From Neisseria wadsworthii 9715 (lineage in GTDB: Bacteria > Pseudomonadota > Gammaproteobacteria > Burkholderiales > Neisseriaceae), in the NCBI RefSeq assembly GCF_000227765.1, contig NZ_JH165159.1, positions 366,091-428,273 on the forward strand: DNA of 62,183 bases, given 5' to 3'. Position 1 is the stretch's first letter, and each line of letters opens with the position of its first letter. Shown one piece after another: positions 17,424-27,300 of this stretch. Under the pieces are notes generated by a model that was given only the letters and a program-made list of their open reading frames with translations, was not told the DNA's origin and did no database searches. A program made the position numbers and the translations under genes.

Positions 17424-19190
17424 ATGGAAAAATGGCAAATCGAATTAAATGCCACGCCGCTCTGGTTTTTACAGACTTTTATAGGCGTATCTGTTTCTCT
17501 TGTTGCAATAGTTTATATTATCGGCAAAACCCGTTTCGGCAGACAGTTCCGGCAAATCCTTTCACCGTGCTTGGATAAAGCAGGCCATCTGAAAATTCTG
17601 CTGTTGCTGGCCGCTATGGTAATGCTGCTGCTGACCGAAATCCGCCTGAATGTTTTGAACACATTTTTTTACAACGGCTTATACAGCGCATTGCAAGACA
17701 AAAAAGCAGCAGCTTTCTGGTTTTTCGCTTTAATCAATGCCGGCGTGGTGATTATGCGCACGCTCAACGGCATTGTTAACGACTTTTTAGACCAGTCTCT
17801 TGCAATTAAATGGTCTGAAAAACTGAACGGTGTGCTGGTTTCACGCTGGTTTGCCGATAAGAATTATTACCGGCTGCATATGCTGCGCCATGAACCGGAT
17901 AATATAGACCAACGCATCCAGCAAGATGCGCAGGAATTTATCGCCAATACCATCGAATTTATACGCGGGATGCTCAATTCCGTTTTGTCGGCCATTGAAT
18001 TTACCGTCGTGCTATGGGGGTTGTCCGGCGTTTTATCCTTATTCGGCCTGAACATTCCGCGCGGCATTGTGTTTTTCGTGTTTATTTTTGTGCTGCTTTC
18101 CACTGCCGCAGCGATGTGGATAGGTAAGCCGCTCATCCGTTACCATTACGACAATGAAAAGCTCAACGGCGACTACCGTTATTCTCTTATCCGCATCCGG
18201 GATCACGCCGAAAGCATTGCCTTTTACCGGGGCGAATGGAAAGAACAACAGCAACTGGGCGACCGTTTCCGCGCCGTCATCCGCAACCGCTGGAAAATCA
18301 CCCGGCAAAGCGTAGTCTTGGGCGGATTCAACGACCTCTTGACCCAAAGCATCCAATTGCTGCCTTTGATGCTGCAAGCCCCGCGCTTTTTTGCCGGACA
18401 AATCAAAATCGGCGATATGCACCAAACCGTGCAGGCATTCAACCGTCTGCAGCGCGCCTTGTCGTTTTTCCGTAATTTTTATGAATCTTTCACCGCCTAC
18501 CGCGCCCGCTTGGAGCGTTTAAGCGGTTTTCTTTCCAACTTGCAAAACGCCGACTGCGGCTCAAACGGCATTGACGTTGTTTCAGACAGGCTTGAATTGG
18601 AGAATGTTGCCGTTTACCGCACCGATGGCACGGTATTGCTCAATCATGTCGCTTTAAAAGCGGAATGCGGAGACGCTTTGCTGATTCAAGGCCCGAGCGG
18701 CTGTGGCAAGACTACATTGATGCGTGTTTTGGCCGGACTGTGGCCATTCGGCAGCAGCGGTACGGTAAGAAGGCTGCCTCATCACGAAACCCTGTTTGTA
18801 CCGCAGCGCCCTTATGTGCCGCAAGGCACGCTTTACGAAGCCATATGTTACCCTGATCTCAACCCTTCGCCCGAAGAACTGCGGCTGGTATTGGCAGACT
18901 GCCGCTTGCATTATCTCGCCGGATGTTTAGACAAAACCGACGACTGGCAGCACCGCCTTTCTCCGGGAGAGCTGCAACGTATCGCTTTCGCCCGTATTCT
19001 GCTGGCACGGCCCAAATTGATTTTGCTTGACGAAGCCACCTCCGCACTAGACGAAAGCACCGAAGCAGCACTTTACATGCTTATCCGCCAAAAGCTGCCC
19101 GACAGCATCATCGTCAGTATCGGCCACCGCAATACGCTCTATGCATTCCATAACAAAACCATGCAGATAAGCGGATCGATGGCCGTTTGA
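17424..19190 (+). CDS. ABC transporter with fused membrane and ATPase domains (YddA/SbmA-like)
   Basis: This 588-residue half-transporter has an N-terminal membrane domain of the SbmA/BacA type (ETRLNVLNTFFYNGLYSALQ-like segment near residue 75) and a C-terminal ATPase with Walker A GPSGCGKTT, signature LSPGELQR and Walker B LILLDEATSALDE. The arrangement matches the YddA/ABCD4-like family, involved in peptide, cobalamin or siderophore-related transport. I chose ATG 17424 because upstream codons run through a DUS hairpin. It follows the siderophore receptor and precedes an ATPase-less membrane protein. Direction of transport unknown. Confidence 0.88.
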   Translation: MEKWQIELNATPLWFLQTFIGVSVSLVAIVYIIGKTRFGRQFRQILSPCLDKAGHLKILLLLAAMVMLLLTEIRLNVLNTFFYNGLYSALQDKKAAAFWFFALINAGVVIMRTLNGIVNDFLDQSLAIKWSEKLNGVLVSRWFADKNYYRLHMLRHEPDNIDQRIQQDAQEFIANTIEFIRGMLNSVLSAIEFTVVLWGLSGVLSLFGLNIPRGIVFFVFIFVLLSTAAAMWIGKPLIRYHYDNEKLNGDYRYSLIRIRDHAESIAFYRGEWKEQQQLGDRFRAVIRNRWKITRQSVVLGGFNDLLTQSIQLLPLMLQAPRFFAGQIKIGDMHQTVQAFNRLQRALSFFRNFYESFTAYRARLERLSGFLSNLQNADCGSNGIDVVSDRLELENVAVYRTDGTVLLNHVALKAECGDALLIQGPSGCGKTTLMRVLAGLWPFGSSGTVRRLPHHETLFVPQRPYVPQGTLYEAICYPDLNPSPEELRLVLADCRLHYLAGCLDKTDDWQHRLSPGELQRIAFARILLARPKLILLDEATSALDESTEAALYMLIRQKLPDSIIVSIGHRNTLYAFHNKTMQISGSMAV

Positions 19191-19306
19191 AAAGTGAAAC
19201 CTCTTGGCGGGATGCCGCAGATGCGGCAAATACACTATAACGGCAACGCAGTTGAATTTTTTATAAACGGTATGACTGCACCGATGATGGGAAATGAAGT
19301 TTAACC

Positions 19307-20173
19307 ATGTGGAATACTTTAAAAAATATCGGCACCGCACACCGCAAAAAGCTGCTGCTCACGTTCAGCATCGTGGCTTTGGAAAACCTGCTGTTTCTGA
19401 TTTACCCCGTGTTCGGCGGTTTTGCCGTCAACGCGGTCATGCAGGGCAAGGTATGGCAGGCGCTGACTTACGCGCTTTTGGTGTTGTTGATGTGGCTGGT
19501 GGGCGCGGCACGGCGCAGCGCAGATACGCGTGTGTTTGCCCGCATTTACAGCGAAATCGCCGTACCTGTGATTGTGAAGCAGCGCATACAGGGGCAGACG
19601 CCGTCTGAAATCGCGGCGCGCGTAGCGTTGTCGAGGGAATTTGTCGATTTTTTTGAAATGCATCTGCCTACGGCGATCACGTCGCTGGTGTCGGTATTCG
19701 GCGCGGCTTTCATGCTTTTGATACTGGAATTTTGGGCCGGCGTGTTGAGCCTCTTGGTTTTGGCGGTATTTTTGATATTGCTGCCGGGCTTTTCCCGCGT
19801 GAGTGAAAAGCTGTATTTCAAACTCAACAACCGCTTGGAGCGTGATGTGGACATGATTCAATCCGCTCCCGAAGCCACGCTGCATAAGCATTTCGGCTTG
19901 GTTGCCCGCCTACGCATTTTGATTTCCAACCGCGAAGCATCGGGCTATCTGTGCGTCGGCATAGCAATGGCCTTGTTGTTCGGCTTTACTTTTGTGTGGA
20001 TAACCTTAAACGGCTACGGCAGCGCAGGACATATCTATTCGCTCACCACTTATTTATGGATGTTTGCCATGAGTTTGGACGATGTGCCGAGGCTGGTAGA
20101 AAGTTATTCCAATCTGAAAGACATTGCCCGTCGCGTGGAAGTGGAAAACATTCATTCCAAGCAGGCCGTCTGA
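19307..20173 (+). CDS. ABC transporter six-helix membrane protein lacking an ATPase domain
   Basis: This 288-residue integral membrane protein has about six hydrophobic segments (LENLLFLIYPVFGGFAVNAV, ALLVLLMWLVGAA, SLVSVFGAAFMLLILEFWAG, VLAVFLILLPGF and two near residues 220-260). It resembles the membrane half of ABC exporters, probably the ABC_membrane_3 family, but ends without a nucleotide-binding domain; no frameshifted ATPase follows. It lies 116 bases after the YddA-like gene and may pair with its ATPase or act alone. An overlapping frame starting 19294 is ignored because it lacks membrane segments. Confidence 0.82.
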   Translation: MWNTLKNIGTAHRKKLLLTFSIVALENLLFLIYPVFGGFAVNAVMQGKVWQALTYALLVLLMWLVGAARRSADTRVFARIYSEIAVPVIVKQRIQGQTPSEIAARVALSREFVDFFEMHLPTAITSLVSVFGAAFMLLILEFWAGVLSLLVLAVFLILLPGFSRVSEKLYFKLNNRLERDVDMIQSAPEATLHKHFGLVARLRILISNREASGYLCVGIAMALLFGFTFVWITLNGYGSAGHIYSLTTYLWMFAMSLDDVPRLVESYSNLKDIARRVEVENIHSKQAV

Positions 20174-20215
20174 AAAAATGCCTGTCTGAAAAAGCATTTT
20201 AAAAAACAGCACGTC

Positions 20216-20293
20216 CGTCATACTCGGGCTTGACCCGAGTATCTCCCGAAGTGGTTGGAATTCAAGATAGTCAGGTCAAGCCCGAGTATGACG
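20216..20293. repeat. Core of the CGTCATACTCGGG palindrome element, copy 3
   Basis: Only the inner palindrome (CGTCATACTCGGGCTTGACC and its inverted partner) is well kept; the TATAGT ends are not recognisable. It lies just upstream of the TfoX-like gene and could influence its mRNA. Confidence 0.7.
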
Positions 20294-20344
20294 GTACGGT
20301 TACGACTAAAGTTGTTTGGTTACACATGGGAAAAAGAGGCGCAT

Positions 20345-20665
20345 ATGGCATCCGGCAAAGCATACTTGGATTTTATTTTGGAACAATTATCCGGCTTGGA
20401 CGACATCACTTATCGAGCCATGATGGGCGAGTATATTCTCTACTATAAGCAGAAAATCGTCGGCGGCATCTACGATGATCGGTTGCTGGTTAAGCCCGTT
20501 CAGTCGGCAATCGACTATATGCCGAATGCGGCCTATGAATTGCCTTACGAAGGCGCAAAAGCAATGCTGCTTGTGAGCGAGGTGGATGACAAGGCGTTTT
20601 TAACAGGGCTGTTTGAGGCCATGTATGATGAATTGCCTGAAGCCAAGCCTAAGAAAAAGAAGTAA
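20345..20665 (+). CDS. TfoX N-terminal domain protein
   Basis: This 106-residue protein (MASGKAYLDFILEQLSGLDD ... YRAMMGEYILYYKQKIVGGIYDDRLLVK) matches the TfoX/Sxy N-terminal domain. It ends in a run of lysines and lacks the C-terminal domain of competence regulator TfoX. In Neisseria, competence is not known to depend on TfoX, so its role is uncertain. The ATG 20345 has AGAGG upstream. A longer in-frame ORF reading through the palindromic repeat was discarded. Confidence 0.8.
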   Translation: MASGKAYLDFILEQLSGLDDITYRAMMGEYILYYKQKIVGGIYDDRLLVKPVQSAIDYMPNAAYELPYEGAKAMLLVSEVDDKAFLTGLFEAMYDELPEAKPKKKK

Positions 20666-20698
20666 ACCGTACAATCAGCGATAAACAGGAAATCCGCC

Positions 20699-21364
20699 AT
20701 GATTACCCTTTACGCACTCAAACAATCGCGCGCCTACCGTATCGCATGGCTGCTCGAGTTGCTCGGCTTGGAGTACCGCGCGGAAGTGATCGCGCGCGAT
20801 GCCGAAACCTCGCTTGCGCCCGACAGCCTGCGCCGTGTCCACCCGCTGGGCAAATCGCCCCTGATAGACGACAACGGCTTGGTGCTGGCCGAAAGCGGCG
20901 CGATTGTCGAATACCTGATCACACGCTACGGTCAGGAAACGGCCTTGAGGCCGTCTGAAAACAGCGCGGCTTATCCCGAATATCTGTTTTGGCTGCATTA
21001 TGCGGAAGGTTCGCTGATGCCGCTGCTGGTAATGTCGCTGGTGTTCCGCAAAATTGAAGCGCGAAAAATGCCGTTTTTCGCCAAACCCGTTGCCCGCAAG
21101 ATTACCGACGGCGTGCGTGCATCGTTTTTGAACCCGCAACTCAAACTGCATTTGGAATTTGTCGAAAGCAAGCTGGCCGGCCGCACTTGGCTGCTGGGCG
21201 AAGAAATCAGCGGTGCCGACATCATGATGAGCTTTCCCTTGCAAGCCGCCGTGTCGCGCACATCGCTGAACCTGCCGAATATCGCCGCCTATGTGCGCCG
21301 CATTGAAAACGACCCCGCCTACCAACGGGCGCAAGAGCGTATCGGGAAACTGGAATTGCTGTGA
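20699..21364 (+). CDS. Glutathione S-transferase
   Basis: This 221-residue protein has an N-terminal thioredoxin-like domain (MITLYALKQSRAYRIAWLLE; GKSPLIDDNGLVLAESGAIVEYL with the glutathione gamma-glutamyl site ES) and a helical C-terminal domain containing GEEISGADIMM. It catalyses glutathione conjugation or related detoxification in the cytosol. A classical DUS sits in frame at about 20949, encoding RPSE. It starts 33 bases after the TfoX-like gene and may be cotranscribed. Confidence 0.92.
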   Translation: MITLYALKQSRAYRIAWLLELLGLEYRAEVIARDAETSLAPDSLRRVHPLGKSPLIDDNGLVLAESGAIVEYLITRYGQETALRPSENSAAYPEYLFWLHYAEGSLMPLLVMSLVFRKIEARKMPFFAKPVARKITDGVRASFLNPQLKLHLEFVESKLAGRTWLLGEEISGADIMMSFPLQAAVSRTSLNLPNIAAYVRRIENDPAYQRAQERIGKLELL

Positions 21365-21387
21365 TGCCGTGCCTGTTTGAAAATTTT

Positions 21388-21500
21388 TGTGCGTAGGGCG
21401 GGCATCCCTGCCCGCCATTCAGATTGGTTTGTTTGAATCACACGGCGGGCTAAGGATGCGCAATTATTTGAAGAGGCCGTCTGAAAAATGCCTGTCTGAA
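21388..21500. repeat. Partial copy of the GCGGGCAT/DUS repeat unit
   Basis: GTAGGGCGGGCATCCCTGCC, a shortened middle, then AGGCCGTCTGAAAAATGCCT with both DUS dialects. It matches the start and end of the tandem units at 21895-22463 but has lost part of the interior. Confidence 0.7.
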
Positions 21501-21504
21501 AACC

Positions 21505-21756
21505 TCAATTGCCGGTTTCATCTTCCTCAAACGGCGTTTTGCCCATCTCCTTGCGTGTCAGGTAAGTGGTAAACACAGGAAACAAAGCCGCTAGCACGCA
21601 AGAGCCGCCGATAACCAGCAGGGCAATGGCACCGAGCGGCTGATTGAGCAGCTCGTGCACCCAACCGCCCATGTCCAGCAAAGTCATCAGCCCGGGAATA
21701 ATGGCAGACAGCCCGCAGATTAAGATAATGATAGAACCGATATGCAAACGGCGCAT
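21505..21756 (-). CDS. Small two-helix membrane protein
   Basis: This 83-residue protein starts MRRLHIGSIIILICG and has two hydrophobic segments (residues 6-25 and about 42-62) with an acidic tail (FEEDETGN). A strong GGAAAGGAG precedes this ATG, so the 30-residue upstream extension is rejected. Probably an inner-membrane protein of unknown function. It is convergent with the GST gene. Confidence 0.65.
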   Translation of the reverse strand: MRRLHIGSIIILICGLSAIIPGLMTLLDMGGWVHELLNQPLGAIALLVIGGSCVLAALFPVFTTYLTRKEMGKTPFEEDETGN

Positions 21757-21894
21757 GGCGTGCTCCTTTCCGTTAACAGGGTGAAAAAGGAACAGAAACA
21801 GTTGCCGATAATCTAACACATTGTTTTTCATCATACCTATCGGCATTTTTTCTGGAGGTAATCAGAAAAGCAAATCTGCGGTGCAGAAAACTCA

Positions 21895-22463
21895 ATGCGT
21901 AGGGCGGGCATCACTGCCCGCCATTCAGCCTCGCAAGTTTGAATTGCACGGCGGGCAAGGATGCCCGCCCTACGGGGGTGTTGGTTGTGATACTCGACGG
22001 CAGGCATGATGCGACGAATGTAGCGGCATGGATTCGTGATGATTTGAATAAGGCCGTCTGAAAAAACAATGCCTGTCTGAACACTATCATGCGTAGGGCG
22101 AGCATCCCTGCCCGCCATTCAGACTTGCAAGTTTGAATCATACGGCGGGCAAGGATGCCCGCCCTACGGGGTGTTGGTTGTGATGCCCGACGGCAGGCAT
22201 GATGCGACGGAAGTAGCGGCACGGATTCGTGATGATTCAAATCAGGCCGTCTGAAAAAAATGCCTGACTGAAAATTTCCATGAGTAGGGCGGGCATCCCT
22301 GCCCGCCATTCAGACTTGCAAGTTTGAGTCATACGGCGGGCAAGGATGCCCGCCCTACGGGGATTGTTGATTGTGATGTCCGACGGCAGGCATGATGCGA
22401 TGGAAGCAACGGCACGAATCTGCAATGATTTAAATCAGGCCGTCTGAAAAAACATACCTGCCC
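21895..22463. repeat. Three tandem copies of a ~190-bp DUS-bearing repeat
   Basis: Units start at 21895, 22089 and 22280. Each holds GTAGGGCGGGCAT and its inverted partner about 75 bases later, a conserved segment GCAGGCATGATGCGA, an AT-rich stretch, then AGGCCGTCTGAAAA plus a wadDUS (mutated to TGCCTGACTGAA at the end of unit 2). No credible gene lies inside; the minus-strand ORFs starting MAGRDARPTH are repeat translations. Confidence 0.85.
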
Positions 22464-22484
22464 AAACAACAAGGAACTACCGCG

Positions 22485-23330
22485 ATGAACCCACCCCAAC
22501 ACACTGTCAACCCAGCAGTTTACCGGCCCGTGTTGTTCTTCATTTGGTCGCTGCTGCTGCCGTGGGCGTTGTGGTTTGCCGCAGCTTACCTCAGCCACCA
22601 GCCCGACGGCGGGCACAAAGGTTTGCTCACGGCCTTGCTGTTGGCCGGTTTGCTCGCGCCGGTGTGTTTGGCGGCGGGTTTGTTGTGGTGGCAACCCTCG
22701 CTGCGGGCGGATGCCTTGTCGCGTTTGCGTTTGTCCGGCGCGCCCAAACGGTATTTGCTGGCGGCGGTGCTGTTGCCGCCGCTGTCGTTGGTATTGGCGC
22801 AAGGCCTGTCGCTGTTGTTCGGCTATCCCGCCGCGCAGTTCCATATTTCAGGCAGCCCTTCGTTTACTTCGGCGTTGATTTCGCCGTGGCTGGCTTTGGT
22901 GCTCGGGGCGGTGCTGGAAGAGCTGGCGTGGCACTCCTACGGCACGGACGCGCTGCTGTCGCGCTTCAGCCTGTTTGCCGCGTCGCTGGTTTTTACCGTG
23001 TACTGGGCGCTGTGGCATGTGCCGCTGGGCTTGGTGAAAGGCTATTACCACAGCGAACTGGTGGCGCAAGGCTGGCTTTACACCGCCAATTTTGTCGCCA
23101 GCATGGTGGTGTTTGTGCTGCTGATGAACTGGCTGTATCTGAAAAGCGGGCGGAGCATTGTGGTGGCGATGCTGTTTCATCTGGCCGCCAATCTCGGCAA
23201 CGAGATATTCCACACACACCCCGACAGCAAAGTGATTCAGACAGGCATTCTGTTGTTGTTAACCGCATGGGTGCTGTGGAAAGAGCGGGCTTTGTTTTTC
23301 AGACGGCCTCAATTTAAACAGGCTACCTGA
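22485..23330 (+). CDS. CPBP-family intramembrane metalloprotease
   Basis: This 281-residue multi-pass membrane protein has the CPBP (CAAX protease and bacteriocin-processing) motifs: EELAWHSYG near residue 145 (family EExxxR, here with His in place of Arg), WALWHVP near 180 and HLAANLGNE near 230. Roughly eight hydrophobic segments. Members cleave substrates inside the membrane; some protect producers from their own bacteriocins. The double-glycine peptide is 10 kb away, so a link is only speculation. The gene is preceded by the tandem DUS repeats and ends in one. Confidence 0.85.
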   Translation: MNPPQHTVNPAVYRPVLFFIWSLLLPWALWFAAAYLSHQPDGGHKGLLTALLLAGLLAPVCLAAGLLWWQPSLRADALSRLRLSGAPKRYLLAAVLLPPLSLVLAQGLSLLFGYPAAQFHISGSPSFTSALISPWLALVLGAVLEELAWHSYGTDALLSRFSLFAASLVFTVYWALWHVPLGLVKGYYHSELVAQGWLYTANFVASMVVFVLLMNWLYLKSGRSIVVAMLFHLAANLGNEIFHTHPDSKVIQTGILLLLTAWVLWKERALFFRRPQFKQAT

Positions 23331-23382
23331 AAGGCCGTCTGAAAACATTGCAGACCGACCAATCAATAAGGAATAAAATATC

Positions 23383-23685
23383 ATGACCGAAAAACTGAAT
23401 ATTGACACCGCCATTGCCTACCGTACGCTTGAATTGGCAGGCAACCCCAAAGAGCAAGTGAACATCTTCATCGGCAAACCCGAAAAACTGCACGAAGAAG
23501 AATGGGTGTGCCCCTACCGCATCGTCGGCGCGGGCAAAGACATCAATTTCCAAATCCACGCCCTAGACGGCATTCAAACCTTGCAACTTATCTGGAAAGT
23601 GATAGACGGTACACTTGCCGGAGAAAATTTGGCATTGTGCTGGCCGGGCGGTGATCCGTTTGCAGGCTTCGCCGAAGAGTATTGA
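23383..23685 (+). CDS. Hypothetical protein (possibly DUF6968)
   Basis: This 100-residue protein has no signal peptide or membrane segment. It contains VNIFIGKPEKLHEEEWVCPY and LIWKVIDGTLAGENLALCWP. It may belong to the uncharacterised DUF6968 family, but this is a weak recollection. It has an AAGGAA ribosome site and lies 53 bases after the CPBP protease gene, across a DUS. Confidence 0.65.
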   Translation: MTEKLNIDTAIAYRTLELAGNPKEQVNIFIGKPEKLHEEEWVCPYRIVGAGKDINFQIHALDGIQTLQLIWKVIDGTLAGENLALCWPGGDPFAGFAEEY

Positions 23686-23718
23686 TGAAAGAAAAGGCCG
23701 TCTGAAAATAGATGGACG

Positions 23719-23819
23719 TAGGTCGGATTCTTGAATCCGACAGAATAGGGAAATGTACATAAAGGAACAATGTGTTAGTTGACCTTGAATGGTTTTGTCG
23801 GATACGAGTATCCGACCTA
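23719..23819. repeat. TAGGTCGGATTCTTGAATCC palindrome repeat
   Basis: TAGGTCGGAT at the left is matched by its inverted complement at the right end, and the left half is itself a small palindrome (TCGGATTCTTGAATCCGA). Half copies are at about 23866-23893 (diverged) and 24314-24339. It is a small non-coding intergenic repeat. Confidence 0.7.
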
Positions 23820-23917
23820 CATTTGCTGCTGATTTTTGGGCAAAGGCATTGGCAGAGTGAAGTTGGTAGATTGGATTTTTGAATCTGACATGGTCTACTA
23901 AAAAAGGAGATAACGAT

Positions 23918-24307
23918 ATGACAAAACTTGACCCGATTATTGCAGTCAAAGATGTTGAAACCAGCTCAGCCTGGTACCGCACTATTTTTGATTTCAACAA
24001 TATGCATGGCGGCGATCATTTTGCGGTGTTAACCACCCAAGAAAACGAAATTGTCCTTTGTCTGCATGCTTGGGAGTTGGACGGCCATCCGACCATGAAC
24101 AATCCGAATATCACGATAGGAAACGGATTGCTGCTTTATTTTAGAACGGCTGATTGGCAAAAAATCAGGAAGAATCTTGAAAAAATCGGTTGGGCGATTG
24201 AAGAAGACATTCATCAAAACCCCAATTCCCATAAGCAGGAATTTTCTTTCCGTGATCCCGACGGTTATTTCATCACCGTAACGGAACCGCATGCTTACGA
24301 AGGATAA
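23918..24307 (+). CDS. VOC-superfamily (glyoxalase-like) protein
   Basis: This 129-residue protein has the paired beta-alpha-beta-beta-beta fold of the vicinal oxygen chelate family: PIIAVKDVETSSAWYRTIF opens the first module and FSFRDPDGYFITVTEP closes the second. Related proteins include bleomycin-resistance and glyoxalase-like enzymes. ATG 23918 has AAGGAG upstream; the longer frame from 23879 starts in a repeat. Substrate unknown. Confidence 0.82.
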   Translation: MTKLDPIIAVKDVETSSAWYRTIFDFNNMHGGDHFAVLTTQENEIVLCLHAWELDGHPTMNNPNITIGNGLLLYFRTADWQKIRKNLEKIGWAIEEDIHQNPNSHKQEFSFRDPDGYFITVTEPHAYEG

Positions 24308-24392
24308 GCCGGTGTAGGTCGGATTCTTGAATCCGACATGGTTGCTTAGGCCGTTTAAATCCCACAATGCCTGTCTGAAAACAGAGTAACCC

Positions 24393-27300
24393 ATGATGAA
24401 TAACCCCGCCGTTTCCCTCCGCTCCGTTTCCCACCGCTACGGTAAAACCGTAACGGCGCTGGACGATGTGTCGCTGACTATCCCGCGCGGGGTAACCGTC
24501 GGCTTAATCGGCCCCGACGGGGTGGGTAAATCGACGCTGTTGTCGCTGATTGCCGGCGTTAAAATCATTCAGAGCGGCACGGTGGCGGTGTTCGGGCAGA
24601 ATATGGCCGACAAAGCGGCACGGCAGGCGTTGTCGCACCGCATCGCCTTTATGCCGCAGGGTTTGGGGCGCAATCTGTATCCCACTTTGAGCGTGTATGA
24701 AAACGTCGATTTCCATGCGCGGCTGTTCGGGTTGAATGCCGCCGAACGCAAGGCGCGCATCAGCCGGCTGCTCGAAGCCACCGGTTTGGCGACGTTCCCC
24801 GACCGTGCGGCGGGCAAGCTCTCGGGCGGGATGAAGCAGAAGCTGAGTTTATGCTGCGCATTGGTGCATTCGCCCGATCTGCTGATTCTCGACGAGCCGA
24901 CCACCGGTGTCGACCCGCTGTCGCGCCGCCAGTTTTGGGCGTTGGTGGACGAATTGCAGGCCGAAAGTGCGGGCATGACGGTAATCGTGGCCACTGCCTA
25001 CATTGAAGAGGCCGAACGTTTCAGCCACCTGCTGGCGATGGACGACGGCAAACTGTTGGTGAACAAGTCCACCCGCGAGGTGATGCGCGACAGCGGTGCC
25101 GCTACGTTGGAAGCCGCCTATGTGCAGATGCTGCCGTCTGAAAAACAGCAGGGCTCGGGCGGGTTGGCGATGACCCCGTTTGTCGCCGATCCCGATGCCC
25201 CGCCCGCCATCGAAGCACACGGGCTGACCAAGCGTTTCGGCAGCTTTACCGCGGTCGATCGGGTGAGCTTCAAAATCGCGCAAGGTGAAATCTTCGGCTT
25301 TCTCGGCTCCAACGGCTGCGGCAAATCCACCACCATGAAAATGCTCACCGGCCTGCTGGAAGCCAGCGACGGTTCGGCCGAATTGCTGGGGCGGCCGATC
25401 GAAGCGGGCAATATCCAAACGCGGATGCGCGTCGGCTATATGTCGCAGGCGTTCTCGCTGTATGAAGAATTGAGCGTGATCGACAACCTCAAACTGCACG
25501 CCCGCCTCTACCAGATGGGTGCGGCCGGCGAACAGGCGGTGGCCGACGCGCTGGTGCAGTTCGACCTCAGCGATGCCGCCGACGCCAAACCCGCCTCGCT
25601 GCCGTTGGGCATCCGCCAACGCCTGCAACTGGCGGCGGCCTGCCTGCACAAACCCGAAGTGCTGATTCTCGACGAACCGACCTCCGGCGTCGATCCCGCC
25701 GCCCGCGACATGTTCTGGCGGCATCTGCTCAAACTCTCGCGCGAAGACAAAATCACCATATTTGTGTCGACCCACTTTATGAACGAGGCCGAACGCTGCG
25801 ACCGCATTTCCTTCATGCACAAAGGCCGCGTGCTGGCGGTGGGCACGCCGGCGGAGCTGACCGCACGGCAAGCCGCGCCGAATCTGGAAGAGGCGTTTGT
25901 GCAGTATTTGTTGGACGACGAGGAGGGCGAAGGCCTGTCTGAAAGGCCGTCTGAAACGGCGGTTTCCGTGCAAGTAAACGCGCAAACAAATAATGCCGCC
26001 ATGCCGCCGCAACAGGTTGCCGATGATTCGGAGAGGCCGTCTGAAACCGCAAGCGTCGCCCAACTGGCGGAGAGGATTGTTCGGTCGGATCAGGATTTGG
26101 ATGTGCAGGCAGGGATAAGGCCGTCTGAAAATGTCCGCTCCGACAGCGACCTTGCTTCTTCACAAGTGAGTGAGGGTCAAACGGTTGTCTCACCCGAAAC
26201 CTCAGCTTCTTCCGCCCCAGCCGAACCGTGTTCAGAAACCGGCAAGATGACAGAAAGAGAACAAGCCACCGATGTTTCAGACAGGCTACCTGAAACCGAA
26301 AGCGTGCCTCAAGTTGCCACAAGGAGTGCGCAGGAAAATCAGGTTTCGGATGCGCAAACAGGCAACAGGCCGTCTGAAAACACACCGCCGACCGACACCT
26401 TGAAATACTGGCTGGCAAGCGTGCGCACGTTTGCTTTGCGTGAAACCAAAGAATTGCTGCGCGACAAGGTGCGGCTGTTTTTCGCATTGGCGGGGCCGGT
26501 GATTTTGATGGTGGCTTTGTCGTGGAGCGTGTCGTTCGACGTGAAAGACCTCACGTTTACCGTGCTCGACCGCGACCAAACCACCGAAAGCCGCCGCCTC
26601 ACCGAATATTTTTCCGGTTCGCGCTATTTTCAGCAACAGCCGCCGCTCTCGTCGCCAAGCGATATCGACACCGCCTTGCAGTCGGCGCAAACGCGCTTGG
26701 TAATTGAGATTCCCGAAGGCTTCGGGCGCGATATGCTGGCGGGCAGGCGGCCGGAGGCGGCGTTTTATGTCGACGGCGCGATGCCGTTCAACGCCAGCAA
26801 CATCCAAGGCTATATCGGCGGCATTTTTGCACTGTACGGGCAGGATTTGGCGCGCGAAACGGGGCTGACGCTGCCGCCGCCCGCGGCCAAAATCGAGCAG
26901 CGGTTTATGTATAATCAGGATTTTGAAAGCATTTTCGCCATCGCGCCGGGCGTGTTGATGTTGGTGCTGATGCTGATTCCGGCAATGATGTCGGTGGTCG
27001 GGGTGGTGCGTGAACGCGAAATCGGTTCGATTTCCAATTTCTACACCTCGCCCGCCACCGTGCCGCAGTTTCTGCTCGGCAAGCAGCTGCCGTATATTGC
27101 GGTGGGCATGGTGAATTATGTGGTGCTCACGGCGATGATGGTGTTCGGCTTCGGCGTGCCGGTGAAAGGTTCGCTGCTGGTGCTGACGGCGGGCACGCTG
27201 ATTCTGCTGTTCGTGTCCACCGCGCTGGGTTTGCTGGCTTCCACGGTTGTGCGCTCGCAAATGGCGGCCATCAGCCTCACCGCGATTGTGATTATGATCC

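Noticed and set aside
20255-20665. Longer start for the TfoX-like gene
   Set aside because: The extra residues come from the palindromic repeat; ATG 20345 has a better ribosome site and matches the domain start.
21837-22425. Minus-strand ORFs beginning MAGRDARPTH and similar
   Set aside because: They are readings of the tandem GCGGGCAT/DUS repeats, with no ribosome sites and no known family.
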